This document shows positions 41,699 to 49,158 of a DNA stretch of 64,000 nt, in pieces; the first letter of the stretch is position 1, and each line of letters begins with the position of its first letter. The position numbers and the translations under genes are program-made. The DNA is from Galbitalea sp036271875 (GTDB lineage Bacteria; Actinomycetota; Actinomycetes; Actinomycetales; Microbacteriaceae), in assembly GCA_036271875.1 (NCBI GenBank), contig DATAZU010000002.1:62001-126000 (forward strand), written 5' to 3'. Under the pieces are notes generated by a model. The model was not told where the DNA came from. It saw nothing but the letters and a program-made list of their open reading frames with translations, and searched no databases.

Positions 41699-43660
41699 GT
41701 GTTAGACAACAAGGCGTCGCGAAGTCGTTTCGGAACGTGGATGCTCGGCGACCTCGCCGCCCACGAGACCCCGGCTCTCGGAGCCCACGCGAAGGTGAGT
41801 GAGCGCACCGACCCATGGTGGAAGGTCGTCTGCCTCACCGGCGTCGACTATTTCTCCTCGCTCGGGTACGCCCCGGCGATCGCGTTCGCTGCCGCGCAGT
41901 TTCTCTCGCCCCTCGCAACCATCGTGCTCGTTGCGCTCACGTTGCTGGGTGCGCTGCCCGTGTACCGGCGGGTCGCGCAGGAAAGCTTTCGCGGCTCCGG
42001 TTCGATAGCCATGCTGGAACGCCTCCTGCCATGGTGGGCCGGCAAGCTCTTCGTTCTGGTGCTGCTGGGTTTCGCCGTGACGGACTTCATGATCACGATC
42101 ACCCTGTCCGCCGCGGATGCGGCGCAACACTTCACCCAGAATCCGCTGATGCCGGCCTGGCTGCACGGGCAGAACGCACTGCTCACCTACGTCCTCATTG
42201 CCGCACTCGGCGTCGTCTTCCTTAGGGGATTTCGCGAGGCCATCGGAATCGCGGTCGGACTCGTCGCGGTGTACCTCGCGCTCAACCTTGTCGTCGTTCT
42301 GGTGTCAGGTGCACACATCGTCGGCGACCCGTCGCTGATCACCGGGTCACACGGTCTTCTCGCGAACATGTCCCATCAGAGCGTCTTCGGTCAGAAGGGG
42401 AACATCTTCCTGGGCATCGGATTCGCGCTCATCGCGTTTCCGCAGCTTGCGCTCGGAATGTCCGGATTCGAAACCGGCGTCGCGGTCATGCCGCACATCC
42501 GCGGCGATGCGACAGACACCAACGACAAGCCACTCGGTCGGATCCGCGGCGCTCGCCGACTTCTCACGGCAGCTGCCGCCATCATGAGTCTCTTCCTCGT
42601 CGCGTCGAGCATCATCACGACGGCCCTGATCACTCCCGCTCAGTTCGCCGGCGCGGCAAACGGCCGAGCGCTCGCGTTTCTCGCGCACCAGGAACTCGGC
42701 CCGTGGTTCGGTTCGGTATACGACCTGTCGACCATCGCGATCCTGTGGTTCGCTGGCGCGAGCGCGCTTGCCGGCCTGCTGAATCTGGTGCCGCGGTACC
42801 TTCCCCGCTACGGGATGGCACCGACGTGGGCCGGCGCGATTCGACCGCTCGTACTGGTCTTCACCTTTATCGCGTTTCTCATCACCTGGGTATTTGACGC
42901 GAACGTTGACAAGCAGGGTGGCGCGTACGCTACCGGCGTCCTCGTGCTCATGACGTCAGCCGCTGTTGCCGTCACCCTGTCGGCCGGTCGAAAACGCCAG
43001 TACAAACGGATGATCGGATTCGGGCTTATCGCGCTCGTGTTCATCTACACGACGGCCCAGAACATCCGCGAGCGTCCGGACGGCGTGAAGATCGCCGGTC
43101 TATTCATCGTTGCGATCATCCTCGTTTCGATCCTGTCCCGGGTGCGCCGGTCGTTCCAGCTTCGTGCCGCGTCGATCGTGCTCGATGGCGCGGCGCTCGA
43201 GTGGGTATCCAGGGATGCTGCCGACCACGGAGCAGTCCGGATCGTTTCCCATGAACCGGACTCGGACACCGCCCAGGAGTATCGAGACAAGTCACGGGAC
43301 GAACGACACTTTAGCCACATCCCCACCAAGGCTCCGATCATCTTCCTCGAGGTCTACAAGAGCGACTCGTCCGACTTCGAGGAGGAGCTCGAGGTGCACG
43401 GCGTCGCGAAATACGGCTACCGCGTGCTGCAGGTCAAGAGCGGCAACGTGCCCGGCACCGCCGCCGCGGTGCTGCTGGCGATCCGGGATGCGACGGGCGT
43501 CGTCCCCGACATCTATTTCGAATGGACAGAGGGCAACCCGATCAACAACATGCTGAGGTTCCTCGTGACGGGCAAGGGCGAGGTTGCCCCGGTGACTCGG
43601 GAGGTGCTGCGCGAGTCAGAGCCGGACCCGAAGCGGCGCCCAGCAGTACACGTCAGCTGA
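41699..43660 (+). CDS. APC-superfamily transporter, KimA-like
   Basis: 653 residues from GTG 41699 (a TTG at 41693 is possible). Twelve hydrophobic segments cover about residues 45-480: TGVDYFSSLGYAPAIAFAAAQ is the first helix with the unwound Gly motif. The last 165 residues are a soluble domain with a USP-like look (APIIFLEVYKSDSSDFEEEL). This length and soluble tail resemble KimA/YdaO, the APC-type potassium importer of Bacillus. Its place beside kdp and the shared KdpE-like box support potassium as substrate; amino acid transport remains possible. Confidence 0.78.
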   Translation: MLDNKASRSRFGTWMLGDLAAHETPALGAHAKVSERTDPWWKVVCLTGVDYFSSLGYAPAIAFAAAQFLSPLATIVLVALTLLGALPVYRRVAQESFRGSGSIAMLERLLPWWAGKLFVLVLLGFAVTDFMITITLSAADAAQHFTQNPLMPAWLHGQNALLTYVLIAALGVVFLRGFREAIGIAVGLVAVYLALNLVVVLVSGAHIVGDPSLITGSHGLLANMSHQSVFGQKGNIFLGIGFALIAFPQLALGMSGFETGVAVMPHIRGDATDTNDKPLGRIRGARRLLTAAAAIMSLFLVASSIITTALITPAQFAGAANGRALAFLAHQELGPWFGSVYDLSTIAILWFAGASALAGLLNLVPRYLPRYGMAPTWAGAIRPLVLVFTFIAFLITWVFDANVDKQGGAYATGVLVLMTSAAVAVTLSAGRKRQYKRMIGFGLIALVFIYTTAQNIRERPDGVKIAGLFIVAIILVSILSRVRRSFQLRAASIVLDGAALEWVSRDAADHGAVRIVSHEPDSDTAQEYRDKSRDERHFSHIPTKAPIIFLEVYKSDSSDFEEELEVHGVAKYGYRVLQVKSGNVPGTAAAVLLAIRDATGVVPDIYFEWTEGNPINNMLRFLVTGKGEVAPVTREVLRESEPDPKRRPAVHVS

Positions 43661-44225
43661 GGTCGTGATTCGCACCGGTCGCCGCGAAGATCGGCTCGGG
43701 CGTCCCATCGGGACGTCCGGTCAGTGGATGCCGTGAACGCCCGGCGTCCACGGGTAGGGGCCTGCTCGGAATGGCGAGAAGATCGCCGACGCCAAGGTCG
43801 GCGGGGAGCGTGATGGCCAGGACATCCTCGGTATCTACCAGGTCGTCCGTGCTGGGTTTTCGGACGACCAGCACGCGATGTGTTCGCCGCGCCGACTGGC
43901 CACCCACCCGCCGAGCTTCCGACCAGATGAGCCGTAGGTTGTCGAGTCTCGCGTCCACCTGAACGATCCGCGGTCCGGTTGAATGCTCTGCCAGCGCGAT
44001 CACGCGCACCACGAGGACTCCTGTTCGTTCGCCGGTAGTGGATGCCCCGCCCGTCAGCGCATCCACCGACTCGCCGCTGTGGATTGCCGGAGTGCCCCAG
44101 ACCTGCGCGAGATGGCGCAGGGAGGTGCCTGCGATAACGATGTCGTCTGGACGCACGTCAGTGCCGACGGGCCACCATTCCAGGTGCGCCGCCGCCCGAG
44201 CGTGGCGAGCAATACCCAATGCCAT
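43653..44225 (-). CDS. Hypothetical protein between the APC transporter and kdp
   Basis: 190 residues from ATG 44223-44225 (MALGIARHARAAAHLEWW); a GTG at 44249 is the alternative. No membrane segment or signal. It reads like a small beta-rich protein (DIVIAGTSLRHLAQ, GVLVVRVIALAEH, HRVLVVRK, DVLAITLPADLGVGDLLAI). I do not recognise it. It is convergent with the transporter (8-bp overlap) and divergent from kdp. The intergenic region carries minus-oriented KdpE-like pairs (44265-44282, 44297-44314) that face it, so it may belong to the potassium regulon. Confidence 0.6.
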   Translation of the reverse strand: MALGIARHARAAAHLEWWPVGTDVRPDDIVIAGTSLRHLAQVWGTPAIHSGESVDALTGGASTTGERTGVLVVRVIALAEHSTGPRIVQVDARLDNLRLIWSEARRVGGQSARRTHRVLVVRKPSTDDLVDTEDVLAITLPADLGVGDLLAIPSRPLPVDAGRSRHPLTGRPDGTPEPIFAATGANHDLS

Positions 44226-44264
44226 GAAGCCAGCTTCCGTCCGTGGCACGTGCTCGGAGGAGTT

Positions 44265-44314
44265 CCTAACGGAACCCGTGCGCGATCGAGCGGGGACCTA
44301 ACGGTTCGCATACG
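44265..44314 (-). promoter_or_regulatory. Two minus-oriented KdpE-like pairs
   Basis: CCTAACG at 44265-44271 and 44297-44303 (CGTTAGG on the minus strand), each followed 11 bp later by a weaker mate (CCGTGCG at 44276-44282, GCATACG at 44308-44314). The two pairs are 32 bp apart, the same step as in the plus-oriented set. Confidence 0.5.
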
Positions 44315-44365
44315 CCGGGGGCTCGCGGCCTCGACTGCGGTCACTCGGCCGAAAAGCAGCCCACT

Positions 44366-44415
44366 CGTAAGGAATTCGTAAGGGTTTGCCACCGGTGCGT
44401 AAGGAGTGCGTGAGC
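44366..44415 (+). promoter_or_regulatory. Two plus-oriented KdpE-like pairs before kdp
   Basis: CGTAAGG at 44366-44372 and 44377-44383 (11-bp step), and CGTAAGG at 44398-44404 with CGTGAGC at 44409-44415 (11-bp step). The pairs are 32 bp apart, three helical turns. A TACTAAT -10-like word follows at 44445-44451. This is the layout expected for an OmpR-family activator. Confidence 0.68.
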
Positions 44416-44520
44416 AGTCCGTCGAACCGTGGCCGCGGGGTGTCTACTAATCGGCTGTGTCCTCGCTGACATCGGCGGCCCAACCGGGCAGTCGAAATCA
44501 CATCTTTGGATGGTGCCACT

Positions 44521-44604
44521 TTGCTCGACGTTATTTACGTTGTCGCCGCGATTGCGCTGTTTGCGCTGATCGCCCTGATCGCCCGGGCGGTGGAGAAGCT
44601 GTGA
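44521..44604 (+). CDS. 27-residue membrane peptide ahead of kdpF
   Basis: TTG start (GGATGG seven bases upstream), 27 residues: MLDVIYVVAAIALFALIALI then ARAVEKL. It is one membrane helix, acidic at the outer end and basic at the inner. Its TGA overlaps the GTG of kdpF by 4 bp (GTGA), so the two are coupled. It is distinct from kdpF, which follows complete. I read it as a second small subunit of the Kdp complex or a leader peptide, an inference from position only. Confidence 0.6.
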   Translation: MLDVIYVVAAIALFALIALIARAVEKL

Positions 44605-44690
44605 TCTTCTTCACGTTTCTCAGTCTGGGTTTGGGCGTAGCCGTGCTCGTCTACCTAGTCATCGCTCTCCTGAAACCGGAGCGCTTCTGA
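44601..44690 (+). CDS. kdpF: Kdp small subunit KdpF
   Basis: 29 residues from GTG: one hydrophobic helix (FFTFLSLGLGVAVLVYLVIA) with the typical end ALLKPERF. The length and C-terminus match KdpF, the peptide that stabilises the KdpABC complex in the membrane. Its TGA shares one base with the kdpA ATG. The start is fixed by the upstream stop of the 27-residue peptide. Confidence 0.88.
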   Translation: MIFFTFLSLGLGVAVLVYLVIALLKPERF

Positions 44691-46366
44691 TGAATAACAC
44701 CTGGCTTTTCGTTCTTCAGGCGCTGACCATCGTCGTCGTTCTCGGGCTCATTTATCGTCCGCTCGGCGGCTACATGGCGCACGTGTACACGACCGACAGG
44801 AACCTCAAGGTCGAGCGGGGTTTCTACCGCCTGATCGGAGTTGACCCGGCATCGGAACAGAGCTGGCCCGTGTACCTGCGCAGTCTGCTCGCCTTCTCGC
44901 TCATCGGTGTGCTGTTCGTCTACACGCTCCAGCGCGTTCAGGAATGGCTGCCGAATTCCCTCGGTTTGCCGCCGGTTGAACAGGGTCTCGCCTGGAACAC
45001 CGCGATCTCGTTCGTGACCAACACGAACTGGCAGTCCTATTCGCCTGAGCTCACGATGGGCTACACGGTGCAGATCGCCGGACTCGCCGTGCAGAATTTC
45101 GCATCCGCGGCTGTCGGTATCGCGGTTGCGATCGCTCTTGTCCGTGGGCTCTCGCGCCGCAAGTCGCTGACCATCGGGAATTTCTGGGTCGACGTGACGC
45201 GCGGAATCATCCGCATTCTCCTGCCCCTTGCCGTTGTGGCCGCGATCATTCTTCTCGTTAGCGGAGTCATCCAGAACTTCAGCCCCTTCGAGCACATCAC
45301 GACGCTCACCGGAGCGAATGATGTCATCCCCGGTGGGCCGGTTGCCTCACAGGAAGCCATCAAGGAGCTCGGCACAAACGGCGGTGGCTTCTTCAACGCC
45401 AACTCCGCACATCCGTTCGAGAACCCGTGGCCATGGACGAACATCTTCGAGATCGTCCTGATGCTCGCTATCCCGTTCTCGCTGCCACGCACCTTCGGCA
45501 AGATGGTAAATGACAACCGGCAGGGTTACGCGATCCTCTCCGTCATGGCATTCTTCTGGATCGCCTCAGCGGCGCTACTGACCTGCCTCGAGAGTTCGGC
45601 CTTTGGCACGGCGAGCCAGTTGGCTGGCGGCGCAATGGAGGGTAAGGAAACACGCTTCGGCATCGTCGGATCGACTCTGTTCGCGACGTCGTCGACGCTC
45701 ACCTCCACGGGTGCGGTGAACTCGATGCACGACAGCTTCACGTCCCTGGGCGGCGGACTTCTGATGCTCAACATGATGTTGGGCGAGGTCGCCCCCGGTG
45801 GTGTCGGATCCGGGCTATACGGCATTCTCGCCGTCGCGATTGTCGCGGTCTTCATCGCCGGCCTCATGGTCGGTCGAACTCCGGAGTACCTGGGCAAGAA
45901 GCTGGGCGCGCGCGAGATCAAGATGGCGAGCATCTACATCCTGATAACGCCAACGCTGGTTCTTCTCGGAACAGCCCTGAGCTTTGCGATACCCGCGGTC
46001 GAGTCATCCGTCACCGGAACGTCGCTCGACAATCCGGGGCTGCACGGCTATTCGGAGGTGCTGTACGCGTTCACCTCGGCGGCCAACAACAACGGCTCGG
46101 CGTTCGCGGGGCTCACCGCGAGCACACCGTGGTTCGACACCGCTCTCGGGGTCGCGATGTTGCTCGGTCGGTTCCTGCCGATGGTCTTCATCCTCGCCCT
46201 CGCCGGCTCGTTTGCCGCGCAGGACAGGGTTCCTGTTACCGCAGGCACGCTCCCGACGCACCGTCCGCAGTTCATCGGCCTTCTCATCGGAACGATCATC
46301 ATCGTCTCCGCTCTCACGTACCTCCCCGTTCTAGCGCTAGGTCCACTAGCAGAAGGACTCAAATAA
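44690..46366 (+). CDS. kdpA: Potassium-transporting ATPase subunit KdpA
   Basis: 558 residues, ten membrane helices. The four selectivity-filter repeats are visible: SFVTNTNWQSYSPE, GTNGGGFFNANSAHPFENP, TSTGAVNSMHDSFTSLGGG and TSAANNNGSAFAGL. KdpA binds and passes K+ in the high-affinity ATP-driven importer. kdpB follows 4 bp later. Length and all filter motifs are normal. Confidence 0.98.
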   Translation: MNNTWLFVLQALTIVVVLGLIYRPLGGYMAHVYTTDRNLKVERGFYRLIGVDPASEQSWPVYLRSLLAFSLIGVLFVYTLQRVQEWLPNSLGLPPVEQGLAWNTAISFVTNTNWQSYSPELTMGYTVQIAGLAVQNFASAAVGIAVAIALVRGLSRRKSLTIGNFWVDVTRGIIRILLPLAVVAAIILLVSGVIQNFSPFEHITTLTGANDVIPGGPVASQEAIKELGTNGGGFFNANSAHPFENPWPWTNIFEIVLMLAIPFSLPRTFGKMVNDNRQGYAILSVMAFFWIASAALLTCLESSAFGTASQLAGGAMEGKETRFGIVGSTLFATSSTLTSTGAVNSMHDSFTSLGGGLLMLNMMLGEVAPGGVGSGLYGILAVAIVAVFIAGLMVGRTPEYLGKKLGAREIKMASIYILITPTLVLLGTALSFAIPAVESSVTGTSLDNPGLHGYSEVLYAFTSAANNNGSAFAGLTASTPWFDTALGVAMLLGRFLPMVFILALAGSFAAQDRVPVTAGTLPTHRPQFIGLLIGTIIIVSALTYLPVLALGPLAEGLK

Positions 46367-46370
46367 CACC

Positions 46371-48524
46371 ATGTCAACAACACTCATCAGCCAGACCGAC
46401 AGCTCGCTGCCGGGACAGCGGAAACCGTCGTCGGCCTTTAGCCCGTCGCAGTTACTCCGCAGCATCCCGGATGCGTGCAAGAAGCTCGATCCACGGTTCA
46501 TGTGGCACAACCCGGTCATGTTCGTCGTCGAGATCGGCGCGGCCCTGACCACGGTGCTAGCGATCGCGCAGCCGTTTCTTGGAGGTTCGGGGCACACGAC
46601 GGCCTCACCCACGTCGGCAGCGTTCACCTGGTCGATCACCGTGTGGCTCTGGCTCACAGTTCTCTTCGCCAGTATGGCGGAGGCTGTCGCCGAGGGTCGC
46701 GGCAAGGCGCAGGCGAAGAGCCTCCGCGAAAGCCGTACAAGCACGGTGGCGCAGCGCGTCGTTGCATACGACGAGAAGAACGATCCTGGTGCCGAGCACG
46801 CAGAGCTTCAGCAGCTCGCATCCGCGGAACTCACGCTCGGCGACACCGTCGTGGTTACGGCCGGCGAGCTGATTCCGGGCGATGGCGACATCATCTGGGG
46901 CATCGCCTCGGTGGATGAATCGGCCATCACGGGCGAGTCGGCACCGGTCGTTCGGGAGTCCGGCGGTGACCGCAGCGCAGTCACGGGCGGAACGCGAGTG
47001 CTCTCCGACCGCATCGTCGTTCGCATCACGAGCAAACCGGGCGAGACCTTCGTCGATCGGATGATCAAGCTGGTCGAGGGTGCGTCGAGACAGAAGACGC
47101 CGAACGAGATCGCGCTGAACATCCTGCTCGCGAGCCTCACGATCATCTTCGTGGTCGTGGTGATCATCATCAATCCGATTGCCAGCTATTCGAACGCGGC
47201 CCAGAGCGTGCCGGTTCTGGTCGCCCTTCTCGTCTGCCTCATCCCGACCACGATCGGTGCGCTGCTCTCAGCCATTGGTATTGCCGGAATGGACCGACTC
47301 GTGCAGCACAACGTGCTCGCGATGTCCGGCCGTGCGGTCGAGGCGGCCGGGGATGTTACGACCTTGCTACTCGACAAGACGGGAACGATCACCTACGGCA
47401 ACCGGCAGGCCGCCGAGTTCACTCCGGTTAGCGGGGTGGCTCAGCGTGCACTCGCCGAAGCCGCAAGCGCGTCGTCCATCAGCGATCCCACTCCCGAGGG
47501 CAAATCGATTCTCGACCTCGCGGTCGCGCAGGGTGTGGCGATTCCCGAGAGTGCCGCGGGCAGCGTGTCCGTCCCGTTCACGGCGCAGACGCGCATGAGC
47601 GGTATCGACTACGCGGATGGCAGCCGGGTTCGCAAGGGCGCCGGTTCGATGGTCATTGCGTGGGTAGAGGAGACCGGGAAGCTCGCTCCCAGGGCCCGCA
47701 CGGAGATCGAAGGGCTGATCACGCACATCGCGCGGGCCGGTGGAACGCCGCTGGTTGTGGCTCGTCGCGACAAGGCGGGCAATGGCCAGCTGCTCGGGGT
47801 CGTCTACCTCAAGGATGTCGTGAAGACCGGCCTCGCGGCTCGCTTTGCCGACCTCCGCAGGATGGGTATCCGGACCGTCATGATCACCGGTGACAACCCG
47901 CTGACCGCCAAGGCCATTGCGGCCGAGGCCGGCGTCGATGACTATCTCGCCGAGGCAACGCCGGAAGACAAGATGGCCCTCATCAAGAAGGAGCAGGAGG
48001 GCGGCAACCTGGTTGCGATGACGGGTGACGGCACGAACGATGCGCCCGCGCTCGCGCAGGCGGACGTCGGCGTCGCGATGAACACCGGAACTTCGGCAGC
48101 CAAGGAAGCCGGCAACATGGTCGACCTCGACTCGGATCCGACCAAGCTCATCGACATCGTCGGAATCGGCAAGCAGCTGCTCATCACCCGTGGCGCGCTC
48201 ACGACCTTCTCGATCGCAAACGACGTCGCCAAGTATTTCGCGATCATCCCGGCCATGTTCGTTGCGAGCTATCCGGGACTGCGAGCGCTGAACATCCTCT
48301 ACCTACACACCCCGCAGTCGGCGATCCTGTCGGCCGTGGTGTTCAACGCGATCGTCATCATCGCCCTCATCCCGCTGTCGCTGCGAGGCGTGCGGTACCG
48401 GCCGACAACCGTGTCCAAGATTCTCGGGCGCAACCTCTGGATCTACGGAGTCGGCGGTCTGATCGCACCCTTCATCGGCATCAAGCTCATCGACCTCGCG
48501 ATCTCGCTGATCCCTGGCTTCTAA
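46371..48524 (+). CDS. kdpB: Potassium-transporting ATPase subunit KdpB
   Basis: 717 residues, P-type ATPase. Actuator loop TGES (ESAITGESAPV), phosphorylation site DKTGTITYGN with Asp335, nucleotide-binding KGAGSMV, hinge MTGDGTNDAPALAQADVGVAMN. The N-terminal 40 residues are a Ser/Pro-rich cytoplasmic extension. It supplies the energy for KdpA. No key residue is missing. Confidence 0.98.
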   Translation: MSTTLISQTDSSLPGQRKPSSAFSPSQLLRSIPDACKKLDPRFMWHNPVMFVVEIGAALTTVLAIAQPFLGGSGHTTASPTSAAFTWSITVWLWLTVLFASMAEAVAEGRGKAQAKSLRESRTSTVAQRVVAYDEKNDPGAEHAELQQLASAELTLGDTVVVTAGELIPGDGDIIWGIASVDESAITGESAPVVRESGGDRSAVTGGTRVLSDRIVVRITSKPGETFVDRMIKLVEGASRQKTPNEIALNILLASLTIIFVVVVIIINPIASYSNAAQSVPVLVALLVCLIPTTIGALLSAIGIAGMDRLVQHNVLAMSGRAVEAAGDVTTLLLDKTGTITYGNRQAAEFTPVSGVAQRALAEAASASSISDPTPEGKSILDLAVAQGVAIPESAAGSVSVPFTAQTRMSGIDYADGSRVRKGAGSMVIAWVEETGKLAPRARTEIEGLITHIARAGGTPLVVARRDKAGNGQLLGVVYLKDVVKTGLAARFADLRRMGIRTVMITGDNPLTAKAIAAEAGVDDYLAEATPEDKMALIKKEQEGGNLVAMTGDGTNDAPALAQADVGVAMNTGTSAAKEAGNMVDLDSDPTKLIDIVGIGKQLLITRGALTTFSIANDVAKYFAIIPAMFVASYPGLRALNILYLHTPQSAILSAVVFNAIVIIALIPLSLRGVRYRPTTVSKILGRNLWIYGVGGLIAPFIGIKLIDLAISLIPGF

Positions 48525-48547
48525 CCATCAAGAAACGGAAAGTAACA

Positions 48548-49153
48548 ATGAGTTCACTACGTGGCCGGGCCAGGCAGTACTGGGTCGCAATACGCTCGAT
48601 GATCATCTTCACGGTGGTTCTCGGGATCGTCTATCCGCTGGTCATCACCGGGATTGGGCTCCTGGCTCCCTCCCAGGCAAACGGGTCCCAACTGACCGTC
48701 AACGGCAAGGTGGTCGGCTCGGGCCTGATCGGCCAGAGCTTCACCGACAAGAAGGGCAACGCGCTCGCCCAGTGGTTCCAGTCGCGCCCGTCTGCGGCCG
48801 GTAACGGCTACGACGCCGGCGCGTCCAGCGGAAGCAACCAGGGTACGGAAAGCCCGACGCTCATCAAGGAGATTAAGCAGCGTGCCGCCGCGATCGCCAA
48901 GGATGACAACGTCAGCATCACATCGATCCCACCGGATGCCCTCACGGCGTCGGGGTCCGGGCTCGATCCCGACATCAGCCCGACCTACGCGCTCGAACAG
49001 GTTGACCGCGTAGCCGGAGCTCGTCACCTTCCGGTCGCCGAGGTCACGAAACTCGTGAACTCCTTCGTGGTCGGGCGTGAGCTTGGATATCTCGGCGACC
49101 CGACGGTCAACGTTCTCGAGCTCAACATCGCGCTGACCGAGCTGAAGGGTTAG
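48548..49153 (+). CDS. kdpC: Potassium-transporting ATPase subunit KdpC
   Basis: 201 residues: one membrane helix (about 14-36, FTVVLGIVYPLVITGIGLL), then an extracytoplasmic domain with the family block WFQSRPSAAGNGYDAGASSGSN and IPPDALTASGSGLDPDISP. KdpC stabilises the KdpA/B complex. kdpD begins 5 bp downstream. Confidence 0.97.
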   Translation: MSSLRGRARQYWVAIRSMIIFTVVLGIVYPLVITGIGLLAPSQANGSQLTVNGKVVGSGLIGQSFTDKKGNALAQWFQSRPSAAGNGYDAGASSGSNQGTESPTLIKEIKQRAAAIAKDDNVSITSIPPDALTASGSGLDPDISPTYALEQVDRVAGARHLPVAEVTKLVNSFVVGRELGYLGDPTVNVLELNIALTELKG

Positions 49154-49158
49154 TCGAC

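Noticed and set aside
44416..44520. c-di-AMP (ydaO) riboswitch before kdp
   Set aside because: Potassium genes often carry it, but I could not match its conserved loops in this stretch; a covariance search with the ydaO model would decide.
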